Of a stretch of DNA of 64,000 nucleotides, positions 47,032-55,535 are shown one piece after another. The notes below the pieces were generated by a model that had not been told where the DNA came from, ran no database searches, and saw only the letters and a program-made list of their open reading frames with translations. This DNA comes from Bacteroidetes bacterium SCGC AAA795-G10 (GTDB lineage Bacteria; Bacteroidota; Bacteroidia; Flavobacteriales; Flavobacteriaceae), in assembly GCA_003130815.1 (NCBI GenBank), contig QFDA01000005.1, positions 1 to 64,000 on the forward strand, given 5' to 3'. Positions within the stretch are counted from its first letter, which is position 1. Each line of letters starts with the position of its first letter. Position numbers and translations under genes: made by a program.

Positions 47032-48297
47032 TTGAGAAAAATAGCTTTACACTGGAAAATATTAATTGGAATGAGCCTTGGAGTATTGTTTGGCGTTAGC
47101 TTTTCTTTTATTCCAGGCGGGGACTTATTTATCGCAAATTATATCAAGCCCTTTGGTACAATTTTTATCAATTTATTAAAGCTGATAGCAGTACCACTTA
47201 TTTTAGCATCCTTAATAAAAGGAATATCAGATTTAAAAGATATTTCTAAATTATCAAAAATGGGAGGTCGAACTATTGTTACCTACCTAATCACTACATT
47301 AACTGCCGTGACTATTGGCTTAATTTTAGTTAATGTAATCAAACCAGGAAAATCGATCAGTGTAGATACTAGAAATGAACTCGTTGAAGCTTACGCAACC
47401 GATACCCAAGCAAAGCAAAAAGCAGCAGCAAAACAGCAGGAATTAGGTCCATTACAGGCACTGGTTGATATGGTACCGTCAAACATCTTCTTAGCCGCTT
47501 CAAATAATAGAAATATGTTGCAAGTGATCTTTTTCGCATTATTTTTTGGTATAGGAATGATTCTTATAAATGAAAAAAAAGTAGCTCCAGTTAAGAATTT
47601 TTTTGACTCCCTCAATTATATCATTCTAAAGCTTATTGATTTAATAATGCTCTCTGCCCCATATGGTGTTTTTGCGTTATTGGCAGCATTAGTAGTGGAA
47701 GCCCCAAGCTTAGAATTATTCAAAGCATTAGCACTCTATGCGATAACCTTACTATTAGGTCTTGCTACAATGATTTTAATTTATGTTTTAATTGTTCAAC
47801 TTTTAACCAAACGAAAAATTTCTTTTTTTGTCCGTGGTATTGCTCCAGCACAGTTACTAGCATTTTCTACAAGTTCTAGTGCTGCAACCTTACCTGTAAC
47901 TATGGAATGTGTTGAAGAAAATTTAGGAGTAGATAAAGAGGTAGCTAGTTTTGTCCTCCCTATAGGTGCAACAATTAATATGGATGGAACATCAGTCTAC
48001 CAGGGAGTTGCAGCCGTTTTTATTGCGCAAGCTTTTGGATTAGATCTTAGTCTCTCTGCACAACTGGGTATTGTCTTTACTGCTACGCTTGCATCAATAG
48101 GTACAGCAGCAGTACCAAGTGCAGGCATAGTTATGTTAGTCATTGTTTTGGCTCAAGCAGGAATTCCTGAAGCTGGCTTAGCCCTTATTTTTGCAATTGA
48201 TAGGCCTTTAGATATGTGCAGAACAATTGTAAATGTAACTGGAGATGCAGCTGTTTCAATGATTGTAGGAAAATCAATAGGTAAGTTAAAAGACTAA
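47032..48297 (+). CDS. dicarboxylate/amino acid:cation symporter (DAACS family)
   Basis: Sodium- or proton-coupled transporter of the GltP/GltT type for glutamate, aspartate or C4-dicarboxylates. The 421-residue product has about eight transmembrane helices and two re-entrant loops, with the serine-rich STSSSAATLPVTMEC, the NMDGTSVYQGVAAVF motif and the substrate-site helix IDRPLDMCRTIVNVTGDA. The start is a TTG at 47032, giving RKIALHWKILIGMSLGVLFG; no ATG is available before the first helix. It directly follows aroC. Confidence 0.92.
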   Translation: MRKIALHWKILIGMSLGVLFGVSFSFIPGGDLFIANYIKPFGTIFINLLKLIAVPLILASLIKGISDLKDISKLSKMGGRTIVTYLITTLTAVTIGLILVNVIKPGKSISVDTRNELVEAYATDTQAKQKAAAKQQELGPLQALVDMVPSNIFLAASNNRNMLQVIFFALFFGIGMILINEKKVAPVKNFFDSLNYIILKLIDLIMLSAPYGVFALLAALVVEAPSLELFKALALYAITLLLGLATMILIYVLIVQLLTKRKISFFVRGIAPAQLLAFSTSSSAATLPVTMECVEENLGVDKEVASFVLPIGATINMDGTSVYQGVAAVFIAQAFGLDLSLSAQLGIVFTATLASIGTAAVPSAGIVMLVIVLAQAGIPEAGLALIFAIDRPLDMCRTIVNVTGDAAVSMIVGKSIGKLKD

Positions 48298-48329
48298 ATG
48301 AATTTTTTCTTGAGCGTTAAGGTCTAGAG

Positions 48330-48728
48330 TCATAAAAACTTGTGAGCATATTTTTTTTCTGGTAATGGACAAATATCGTGCTTCCCAAACCAATTATACC
48401 TGTTTTTTGCTATAAATCGATATATTATATTTGAAAAACTCGTTGGTAGAAGATTAAAAATCAAAAATAAATTCCAAAAGCCATTCAAATATTTTAAAAC
48501 TCTAAATACAGCTTTTGCTTCTGAACAATATTGCTTTTCACTATCCCAAGAAATTATTGAATCGCAATCTAGAATTGAACTTGGATTATTCTTAAAAAAA
48601 GACTTTGCATAATCACTATCAAGATTGGCAAATCTAATATTGTCATTTTTATCCCATTTGCACAACTTTAGAATTATCGAGTTACATAGTACACATGGCC
48701 CGTCGTAAAAGATTATGAGTTCTTTCAT
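48330..48728 (-). CDS. DCC family thiol-disulfide oxidoreductase-like protein (DUF393)
   Basis: Small protein of 132 residues of the DUF393/YuxK group. The hallmark is near the start: IFYDGPCVLCNSIILKLCKWD with a CxxC pair, then FANLDSDYAKSFF and the central WDSEKQYCSEAKAVFRVL. A thioredoxin-related fold is assumed for the family, and the biochemical role is not settled. It lies eight bases downstream of mutS2 on the same strand. Confidence 0.87.
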   Translation of the reverse strand: MKELIIFYDGPCVLCNSIILKLCKWDKNDNIRFANLDSDYAKSFFKNNPSSILDCDSIISWDSEKQYCSEAKAVFRVLKYLNGFWNLFLIFNLLPTSFSNIIYRFIAKNRYNWFGKHDICPLPEKKYAHKFL

Positions 48729-48736
48729 TTCTTATT

Positions 48737-50899
48737 TTATTTATCTTCTACTATCTCTAAAAGATCTAAGCTTACTTGTGTTTTAAAGACTCCATAATTC
48801 ACAATTGCTTTATTTTTTTCTATCAGGTCAATAGATCCCACGGAACGACCGTCAAACATTCTTACACTATCACCAACTTTAAGTTTAATATTTGATTTCT
48901 TCGGCTTATCAATTTTATTTTTCTTTTTTTCCTTTCTAACCAGAGCAATTTCCTTATTTACCTGCTCATTAATTTTTTTCTTCTTTTCTTTTTCAGTTTT
49001 AAGCAAAATGTTTGACTTTTTTTTACGTTTTGAGTTTTCATTTTCAACCAATTTTAAAAGTTCTGATATTAATGGTCTTTTTTTATTGTTTTTAAAAAAG
49101 CGCTCACCGATTTCATTAAATTTATTTCCTAGAACAATCATTTTTTGATTGTGGTCAAAAAGTTCTTGATAGCTTGAGAGTTTAGATTTTAATTTGGCCT
49201 TAATTTGAGCCGTTTGTTCACTTTGCTCTTCAGCTTTTGATTCTTTTTTCTTCAAACTTTCCCCAGTTTTTAAAAGTTGATTACGTTCTTTTTGAAGTTT
49301 AGCAATTGTAGCGTCAAATCTAACCTTACCCTTTTCAATTTTCTTTTTTGCACGATTAACAAGGTTATATGGAAGTCCATTTTTTTGTGCTACTTCAAAA
49401 GTAAATGAGCTACCTGCTTCACCTAAAACTAGTTTAAAAATTGGTTCTAATGTCTTGCTATCGAATTGCATATTAGCATTAATCATTTTTGGAAGCTCTG
49501 TTGCTAAGACTTTTAGGTTAGAATAGTGTGTGGTTATTAATCCTAATGCCTCTCTTTCATAAAAATCTTCCAAAATAACCTCAGCTAGTGCTCCACCTAA
49601 TTCTGGATCAGAACCAGTCCCAAATTCATCTATTAAAAATAAAGTATTCGAATTGCATTTTTTTAAAAAATACTTCATATTATTTAAACGATAAGAATAG
49701 GTACTTAACTGATTTTCTATTGACTGATTATCTCCAATATCAGTTAAAATCAATTCAAAAATACACGCAACACTGTTTTCTTTTACTGGAATAAGCATTC
49801 CACTTTGTAACATTAGTTGTAATAAGCCGACTGTTTTTAATGTAATACTTTTCCCTCCAGCATTAGGTCCAGAAATTACGATAATTCGGTGTTCAGAATT
49901 GAGTTTTATATCTTGCGGATAAGTAGATTTATTTTGTGATTTATTTGTCTGAAGTAAAAGAGGGTGGAAGGCCTTCTTATAATTGATCTCTTTTTCATCT
50001 GAATTTATTTTGGGAAAAATTCCGTCAATTTCGTTACCATAACAAGCCTTTGCATAAATAATGTCAAACTTGAGTAAAAAGCTGTGTTGGTTTTGAAAGT
50101 AGGGGAGGTAAGGACGAAAAAAATCAGTTAATCCAGATAATATTTTTTTTATTTCCTCTGTTTCTTCAAATAGCAGATTCTGTAATTCTTGGTTTTGTAA
50201 ATATGTGGTTTCAGGCTCAATAAAAACGATGCTACCTGTTTTTGAACTTCCCATTATAGTCCCTTTTACCTTTCGACGATACATTGCTTTAACAGCAAGA
50301 ACTCTTCTATTATTGACAATTGATTCTTTTATGTCATCTAAGTAATCTGCTCCGTTATACTGGCTAAGTGATTTGTTAAAACTACTACTTATTTTACCTC
50401 GTAATTGCTGTAATTTTTTACGTATTGAAAACAAATTATCAGATGCCTTATCTCTTATTTCACCAAAACGGTCAATGACTCTTTCTATTGCTGGAATGAT
50501 ATCATTTTCAATGGTAATATCATTACTAAATTCATAAAGCGTCGGATAGTAAGCTTGAAACTTTATTAAAAATTTAATTAGTTTATTAGTTGTCTCAGTA
50601 TTTGTGGCCATATTCCGAAAGGAGCTAATTGTTAAGACACTATTTTCAATTTTTAGTAAAGGGAAAATATCCAAAAGTGATTCAAATCCATGGTTTGGTA
50701 TTCTATTTTCATTATCAAATGAAGATTTAAATTCAGATACAGATTTTAACTGTTTTTCAATTTGTTCTGTGTCTACAGAGGGTTGCAATTTCTGTATTGC
50801 ATCTTTCCCTAATTGAGTAATTGCAAAGTTCGCGCACTGATTTAAAACTTCAATATACTCTAGATCTTCAAGGGTTTTATTAGGAATAAGACTTTCCAC
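48737..50899 (-). CDS. mutS2: MutS2 family DNA-binding ATPase lacking the Smr domain
   Basis: MutS2-type ATPase of 720 residues, which in other bacteria limits recombination or rescues collided ribosomes. N-terminal core and lever segments precede the ATPase domain with Walker A GPNAGGKSITLKT, Walker B TLFLIDEFGTGSDPELGGALAE and THYSNLKVLA. A long charged coiled coil (about 520-660, lysine-rich) leads to a KOW-like C-terminal segment, DSVRMFDGRSVGSI. The Smr nuclease domain that ends the Bacillus protein is absent, as is often the case in Flavobacteriia. Divergent from ung over 35 bases. Confidence 0.92.
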   Translation of the reverse strand: MESLIPNKTLEDLEYIEVLNQCANFAITQLGKDAIQKLQPSVDTEQIEKQLKSVSEFKSSFDNENRIPNHGFESLLDIFPLLKIENSVLTISSFRNMATNTETTNKLIKFLIKFQAYYPTLYEFSNDITIENDIIPAIERVIDRFGEIRDKASDNLFSIRKKLQQLRGKISSSFNKSLSQYNGADYLDDIKESIVNNRRVLAVKAMYRRKVKGTIMGSSKTGSIVFIEPETTYLQNQELQNLLFEETEEIKKILSGLTDFFRPYLPYFQNQHSFLLKFDIIYAKACYGNEIDGIFPKINSDEKEINYKKAFHPLLLQTNKSQNKSTYPQDIKLNSEHRIIVISGPNAGGKSITLKTVGLLQLMLQSGMLIPVKENSVACIFELILTDIGDNQSIENQLSTYSYRLNNMKYFLKKCNSNTLFLIDEFGTGSDPELGGALAEVILEDFYEREALGLITTHYSNLKVLATELPKMINANMQFDSKTLEPIFKLVLGEAGSSFTFEVAQKNGLPYNLVNRAKKKIEKGKVRFDATIAKLQKERNQLLKTGESLKKKESKAEEQSEQTAQIKAKLKSKLSSYQELFDHNQKMIVLGNKFNEIGERFFKNNKKRPLISELLKLVENENSKRKKKSNILLKTEKEKKKKINEQVNKEIALVRKEKKKNKIDKPKKSNIKLKVGDSVRMFDGRSVGSIDLIEKNKAIVNYGVFKTQVSLDLLEIVEDK

Positions 50900-50934
50900 T
50901 TTTCTTAACTTAGCCTCACAAAAGTAGTAAATTC

Positions 50935-51612
50935 ATGAAGGTTCAAATAAATTCTAATTGGGAAAAACTTTTAAACTCTGAATTTAGTAAGCCTTATTTC
51001 ACTGATTTAGTCGATTTTGTTAAAAACGCGTATAGCAAAACTGTTTGCTATCCACCTGGTAAAGATATTTTTAGAGCTTTCAACGAATGTCCATTAGATG
51101 ATGTTAAGGTTGTTATTATTGGTCAAGACCCATACCATGGTCCAAAACAAGCTCACGGTTATTGTTTTTCGGTTTCCAATTCAATTCCTCATCCACCTTC
51201 ATTAATTAATATTTTTAAAGAGATTGAAACGGATTTAGGACTCGAGTATCCAAAAAGCGGTGACCTGACTCCATGGGCAAGGCAAGGTGTCTTTTTACTA
51301 AATGCAACATTAACTGTTGAGGCCAATAAAGCGGGCAGTCATCAAAAAATAGGATGGGAAACATTTACTGATTCGGTAATTAGAATAATTTCTGAGAAAA
51401 AGGAAAATATTGTTTTTATGTTGTGGGGTAGTTATGCAAAACAAAAAACCAACTTAATAGATAGTCTTAAACATCGTGTTCTGAAAAGTGGTCATCCGTC
51501 ACCACTGAGTGCTAACAGAGGCTTTTGGTTTGGGAATAAACATTTTAGTAAATGTAACAGCTACTTAAAAGAGGTAGGTAAAAATGAAATAAATTGGTCA
51601 CTAGATAAGTGA
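50935..51612 (+). CDS. ung: uracil-DNA glycosylase
   Basis: Family 1 UDG that removes uracil from DNA. The 225-residue product has the water-activating loop GQDPYHGPKQAHG (from residue 63), the proline-rich PHPPSLINIF loop, the uracil-binding LLNATLTVEANKAGSH, and the DNA-intercalating GHPSPLSANRGFWFGNKHFS. Complete and typical. It is the last ordinary gene before the lipoprotein array. Confidence 0.97.
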   Translation: MKVQINSNWEKLLNSEFSKPYFTDLVDFVKNAYSKTVCYPPGKDIFRAFNECPLDDVKVVIIGQDPYHGPKQAHGYCFSVSNSIPHPPSLINIFKEIETDLGLEYPKSGDLTPWARQGVFLLNATLTVEANKAGSHQKIGWETFTDSVIRIISEKKENIVFMLWGSYAKQKTNLIDSLKHRVLKSGHPSPLSANRGFWFGNKHFSKCNSYLKEVGKNEINWSLDK

Positions 51613-51709
51613 TTTTATTTTAAATGAAAAGGGTTCATAATTTATTTGAGTGTTTAAAATCAAAAAAATAGTACACTTATTAGTAACTTTCAAAACGCAA
51701 TTATTCTAG

Positions 51710-52321
51710 ATGAAAAAGATATTTGTAACTGCGTCATGTTTTATAATATTTTCGTGTTTTAAAACAGATATAGTTCAATTCGAGAAAAAAAATAAGCTTG
51801 CCCCTATTGATGCGAGTGGACTTCAATATGGTGGTCTTGGGGGTATGACAGACACAGCAATAATTTGTAATCCAGCGGGTCTTGGAAGAAAGTTTTGTCG
51901 ATTTTTACGAAAATATGATAATACATTTTGGGCAGATACAGAAAATTATTATAGTGACTTTTCGGATATACAATTTTTAAACTCTGAACATTTTATATCC
52001 TTCTTTGATATTAGTAATGATGTATCATATTGCAAAGGATGGAGACCAGGTGAAAATACTTATGATGGAATAAAGTGGAATATAGAAATCAAAAGAGATG
52101 AGGAGGATATATTTTGGTTTGATTATGAGTATTATGGGACAAGTCAAGAAATTGAATATACTATACTGTATAAATATGAAGTAATTGATAGTTTACTTCA
52201 TTTTTCTAGTTCTGCTGATGAAAATTTTATTTTTAGCCCTTCAGAAAAAAATTATTCAAAAGATTCTATTGATACGAGTGAAATAGTTGAAATGGAAGGA
52301 TGTACGTTTTACGGAGCATGA
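51710..52321 (+). CDS. array lipoprotein, copy 1
   Basis: I do not recognise a named family. The 203-residue product has a lipoprotein signal ending FIIFSCFKTD. The mature part begins with a variable region, longest in this copy (to about residue 60), a cysteine pair in CNPAGLGRKFCRF, then the common core: RKYDNTFWADTENYYSDFSD, HFISFFDISNDVSYCKGW, DGIKWNIEIKRDEEDIFWFD, YKYEVIDSLLHFSS, ending EGCTFYGA. The core is rich in aromatic and beta-type residues, suggesting a beta-sandwich or small barrel. Its stop overlaps the start of copy 2 (ATGA), which implies coupled translation. Confidence 0.9.
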   Translation: MKKIFVTASCFIIFSCFKTDIVQFEKKNKLAPIDASGLQYGGLGGMTDTAIICNPAGLGRKFCRFLRKYDNTFWADTENYYSDFSDIQFLNSEHFISFFDISNDVSYCKGWRPGENTYDGIKWNIEIKRDEEDIFWFDYEYYGTSQEIEYTILYKYEVIDSLLHFSSSADENFIFSPSEKNYSKDSIDTSEIVEMEGCTFYGA

Positions 52322-52878
52322 AAAAAATTCTTTTACTAATTCCGTTTATTGTAATTTCTTCTTGCTATAAATCAGATATAGTACAATCCCAAACAGCTAA
52401 TACAGACCCTGCCAGTATGCACAATGGACAAGTTTACCCAACGGCTCCTCGTAGCTATACAAATTTTTGTGCTGTCCCAAAAAATTGTAAGTTTTTATTT
52501 AAATACGATCACACATTCTGGTCAGATACAGAAAATTATTCTAGTGATTTTTCAAGTGTCAGATTCTTAAATCTTAATAATAATTTTATATCCTTTTATA
52601 ATATTGATAAAGATATTTCATATTGTACAGGATGGAAAAAAGGAGATAATACTTCTGGTGCGATAAAATGGAATATTAAAATCAAAAAAGATGAGTGGGA
52701 TGAGTTTTGGTTTGACTATGATTATTATGGGACAGACCAAGAAATTGAATACACCATAAACTATAGATATGAAGTAATTGATAGTTTACTTAATTTTTCA
52801 AACTCAGAAGGAGATTCTTTAATTTTCTATCGAACTGATGAAATAAAAGATTTTGTTGATTGCATGTTTTATAATTAG
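52318..52878 (+). CDS. array lipoprotein, copy 2 (shortened C-terminus)
   Basis: Second paralogue, 186 residues from the ATG at 52318, which overlaps the copy 1 stop. The lipobox is VISSCYKSD. The N-terminal cysteine pair is FCAVPKNCKF; the core has KYDHTFWSDTENYSSDFS, DISYCTGW and DEFWFDYDYYGTDQEIEYT. The C-terminal region is shorter than in the other copies: the segment usually reading FHPSDKNYSK...DTGEIIE is reduced to FYRTDEIKDF before the last cysteine (VDCMFYN). It is the most divergent copy in the core. An in-frame start at 52300 is not needed. Confidence 0.88.
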   Translation: MKKILLLIPFIVISSCYKSDIVQSQTANTDPASMHNGQVYPTAPRSYTNFCAVPKNCKFLFKYDHTFWSDTENYSSDFSSVRFLNLNNNFISFYNIDKDISYCTGWKKGDNTSGAIKWNIKIKKDEWDEFWFDYDYYGTDQEIEYTINYRYEVIDSLLNFSNSEGDSLIFYRTDEIKDFVDCMFYN

Positions 52879-52954
52879 AGCAGACTAAGAATTAATAATA
52901 TCAATTTAATTAATCTTAAATCAATAAGTAAATTTGAGTCAAAATCATAAATCA
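52876..52954 (+). promoter_or_regulatory. shared upstream region before copy 3
   Basis: This gap has the elements AGACTAA, TTTAATTAA and CATAAATCA directly before the ATG, which recur before copies 6 and 7 and before the gene at 55536. Within it TAAATTTG at 52929-52936 matches the -7 consensus TAnnTTTG, 18 bases before the start. A promoter for copies 3 to 5 is likely; I see no good -33 element. Confidence 0.45.
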
Positions 52955-53554
52955 ATGCGAAAGTTATTCATTAGTTTTTTATGTTTTGTTATGTTGTCGT
53001 GTTTTAAAACAGATATAGTTCAATATGGTTCAAAAAATTTAGATCCTGCCACGTTCGCTAGTGGACAACAACTTCCTACTGCGCAACAAAGTTATACTCG
53101 ATTTTGTAATCCAGGAGGTTTGGGTAGAAAGGGCTGCAAGTTTTTAGCCAAATATGATAATACATTCTGGTCAGATATCGAAAATTATTATAGTGACTTT
53201 TCTGATGTACATTTTTTAAATTGGGTATATTTTGTATCCTTCTTTGATATTAACAATGATGTTTCATATTGCAAAGGATGGAGAACAGGTGAAAATATTT
53301 TAGATGGAAAAAAATGGGATATAAAGATCACAAAAGATGAGTGGGATGAGTTATGGTTTGACTATGATTATTACGGTACTAGCAATGATATTGAATATAC
53401 CATAACTTATAAATATGAAGTAATTGACAGTTTACTTCATTTTTCAAATACAGAGGGTCAAGAATTTATTTTCTACCCATCTGATAAAGATTATTCAAAA
53501 GATATTGTTGATACTGGTGAAATAATTGAATTAGAGGGATGTATGTTCTACTAG
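52955..53554 (+). CDS. array lipoprotein, copy 3
   Basis: Third paralogue, 199 residues. The lipobox is CFVMLSCFKTD and the post-lipobox stretch IVQYGSKNLDPATFASGQQ is almost identical to copy 4. The cysteine pair is FCNPGGLGRKGCKF; the core includes KYDNTFWSDIENYYSDFSD, NDVSYCKGW, DELWFDYDYYGTSNDIEYT, YKYEVIDSLLHFSN, and ends IELEGCMFY. I chose the ATG at 52955, which follows the conserved AAATCA, over the in-frame TTG at 52934, which overlaps the promoter-like element. Confidence 0.88.
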   Translation: MRKLFISFLCFVMLSCFKTDIVQYGSKNLDPATFASGQQLPTAQQSYTRFCNPGGLGRKGCKFLAKYDNTFWSDIENYYSDFSDVHFLNWVYFVSFFDINNDVSYCKGWRTGENILDGKKWDIKITKDEWDELWFDYDYYGTSNDIEYTITYKYEVIDSLLHFSNTEGQEFIFYPSDKDYSKDIVDTGEIIELEGCMFY

Positions 53555-53577
53555 TTTTTAGTACTTATCATTAACAG

Positions 53578-54177
53578 ATGAAAAAAATATTTGTAGCTTC
53601 TTTATATTTAGTCATGATTTCATGTTTTAAAACAGATATAGTTCAATATGGTTCAAAAAATTTAGATCCTGCCACATTCGCTAGTGGACAACAACTCCCA
53701 ACAAAACCAAAAGACTTAACATACTTCTGCAATCCAGCAGGTCTTGGAAGAAAAGGTTGTAAATTTTTATCTAAATATGACGGTACAATATGGGCAGATA
53801 AAGAAAATTATTATAGTGACTTTTCAGATATACAATTTTTAAACATTGCATATTTCATATCCTTCTTTGATATTAATAATGATGTTTCATATTGCAAAGG
53901 ATGGAGACCAGGTGAAAATAATTATGATGGAATAAAATGGAATATAAAAATCAAAAAAAATGAATGGGATGAGTTTTGGTTTGATTATGAATATTATGGG
54001 ACAAGTCAAGAAATGGAATATACCACAACTTATAAATATGAAGTAATTGATGGTTTACTTCATTTTTCAAATACAGAGGGTCAAGAATTTATTTTCCACC
54101 CATCTGATAAAAATTATTCAAAAGATATTGTTGATACTGGTGAAATAATTGAATTAGAGGGATGTATGTTCCTCTAG
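53578..54177 (+). CDS. array lipoprotein, copy 4
   Basis: Fourth paralogue, 199 residues, starting 23 bases after copy 3 and preceded by TATCATTAACAG, which also precedes copy 5. The signal ends YLVMISCFKTD. After the copy-3-like IVQYGSKNLDPATFASGQQ come the cysteine pair FCNPAGLGRKGCKF and the core (KYDGTIWADKENYYSDFSD, NDVSYCKGW, DEFWFDYEYYGTSQEMEYT, YKYEVIDGLLHFSN), ending IELEGCMFL. The 5' half looks recently homogenised with copy 3; gene and gap together make exactly 623 bases. Confidence 0.88.
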   Translation: MKKIFVASLYLVMISCFKTDIVQYGSKNLDPATFASGQQLPTKPKDLTYFCNPAGLGRKGCKFLSKYDGTIWADKENYYSDFSDIQFLNIAYFISFFDINNDVSYCKGWRPGENNYDGIKWNIKIKKNEWDEFWFDYEYYGTSQEMEYTTTYKYEVIDGLLHFSNTEGQEFIFHPSDKNYSKDIVDTGEIIELEGCMFL

Positions 54178-54200
54178 TTTTAAATAATTATCATTAACAG

Positions 54201-54791
54201 ATGAAAAAAATATTTGTAGCTTCTTTGTGCTTAATACATTTTACTTGTTATAAGACAGATGTAATTCAACACGGAACAGCAAATTTAGATCCACGTCAAT
54301 GGGCAAGTGGAGGACAAATAAACAGTTTATCGCAACAATATAACGTTTTCTGTGCTGGAGTAAAGACTTGCAAATTTCTATACAAATATGATGATTCAAT
54401 GTGGGCAGATACAGATAATTATTACAGTGAGTTTTCGGATATAAAATTTAAAAACGCAGCTACATATTTTATATCCTTCTTTAAAATTGATAATGACGTT
54501 TCATATTGTAAGGGATGGCAAAAAGGTGAAAATATTTATAATGGAATAAAATGGGACATAACTATCAAAAAAGATGAGTGGGATGTTTTTTGGTTTGATT
54601 TTGATTATTACGGGACTGGTCAAGAAATTGAATATACTATAACTTATAAATATGAAGTAATTGATGGTTTACTCCATTTTTCCAACTCTGAAGATCAATC
54701 ATTTATTTTTCATCCATCAAAAAAAAATTACTCAAAAGAATTAATTGATACAAACCAAATAATTGAACAAGATGGGTGCTTATTTTTATAA
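54201..54791 (+). CDS. array lipoprotein, copy 5
   Basis: Fifth paralogue, 196 residues. Its first codons (KKIFVASLCL) are nearly those of copy 4, then the lipobox is IHFTCYKTD and the region after it is different (VIQHGTANLDPRQWASGGQ). The cysteine pair is closer together, FCAGVKTCKF, with a shorter loop. The core has KYDDSMWADTDNYYSEFSD, NDVSYCKGW, DVFWFDFDYYGTGQEIEYT, YKYEVIDGLLHFSN and ends EQDGCLFL. The N-terminal mosaic pattern supports recombination among copies. Confidence 0.88.
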   Translation: MKKIFVASLCLIHFTCYKTDVIQHGTANLDPRQWASGGQINSLSQQYNVFCAGVKTCKFLYKYDDSMWADTDNYYSEFSDIKFKNAATYFISFFKIDNDVSYCKGWQKGENIYNGIKWDITIKKDEWDVFWFDFDYYGTGQEIEYTITYKYEVIDGLLHFSNSEDQSFIFHPSKKNYSKELIDTNQIIEQDGCLFL

Positions 54792-54793
54792 TT

Positions 54794-54863
54794 AGGATAA
54801 ACTAAAAATAATAATCTATAATTTTAATTAAGTTTATAAATTATATTTATTAATCATAAATCA
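54794..54863 (+). promoter_or_regulatory. shared upstream region before copy 6
   Basis: The gap before copy 6 contains AAACTAAA, TTTTAATTAAGTTTA and ATCATAAATCA next to the ATG, matching the layout before copy 3 and the regions at 55460 and 56827. TATATTTA at 54842-54849 is one base off the TAnnTTTG consensus. Confidence 0.4.
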
Positions 54864-55445
54864 ATGAAAAAGTCACTAGCAGCTGCCTTATTGAGTTTTT
54901 TAATTTCTTCTTGTTTTAAAACTGATGTTAGACAATATGAGTCTTGGAATCAAGATCCATTAACTAAAGCAAGTGGTTATCAAGTTAATCGCTTACCGAA
55001 ACAATATAATTCATTTAGTGGTGCTAGATTTTTAAGCAAATATGATGATACAATGTGGGCAGATACAGATAATTATTACAGTGACTTTTCAGATATCAAA
55101 TTTGAAAGAAGTGGGCCAGTATTTATATCATTCTTCAACATTAATAATGATGTGTCATATTGTAAAGGATGGAAAAAAGAGGAAAATATTTATGATGGAA
55201 TAAAATGGAATATTACATTTAAAACGAATGAAGAGGATGTTTTATGGTTTGATTATGATTACTATGGAACAGGTCAAGATATAGAATATACTATAACTTA
55301 TAAATATGAAGTTATTGATGGTTTACTCCATTTTTCAAATACAGAGGATCAAGAATTTATATTCCATCCATCAGACAAAAAATACTCAAGAGAATTAATC
55401 GACACAGGTGAAATAATTGAACAAGAAGGTTGTTTGTTTTTGTAA
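54864..55445 (+). CDS. array lipoprotein, copy 6 (N-terminal cysteine pair absent)
   Basis: Sixth paralogue, 193 residues. The lipobox is FLISSCFKTD followed by VRQYESWNQDPLTKASGYQ. Where copies 1-5 have a cysteine pair this copy reads NSFSGARFLSKYDD, so both cysteines and the loop are gone. The other two cysteines remain (NDVSYCKGW and EQEGCLFL). The core has DDTMWADTDNYYSDFSD, DVLWFDYDYYGTGQDIEYT and YKYEVIDGLLHFSN. The 3' part, from about 55285, is nearly identical to copy 7. Confidence 0.88.
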   Translation: MKKSLAAALLSFLISSCFKTDVRQYESWNQDPLTKASGYQVNRLPKQYNSFSGARFLSKYDDTMWADTDNYYSDFSDIKFERSGPVFISFFNINNDVSYCKGWKKEENIYDGIKWNITFKTNEEDVLWFDYDYYGTGQDIEYTITYKYEVIDGLLHFSNTEDQEFIFHPSDKKYSRELIDTGEIIEQEGCLFL

Positions 55446-55459
55446 TTGAGGTAGACTAA

Positions 55460-55529
55460 ATCATCGACATATCCTCTTAATTAAGTTTAATGACTAATTT
55501 GTATATTGTAATTTATTAACCATAAATCA
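55460..55529 (+). promoter_or_regulatory. duplicated upstream region before the gene at 55536
   Basis: About 70 bases here (with CATATCCTCTT, ATTAAGTT, TAATTTGTATATT and CATAAATCA) align with 56827-56896 upstream of lipoprotein copy 7, with roughly a dozen mismatches by eye. The downstream gene is unrelated to the lipoproteins, so the same control region serves two kinds of gene, or a lipoprotein copy once here has been replaced. Confidence 0.6.
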
Positions 55530-55535
55530 ATTAAA

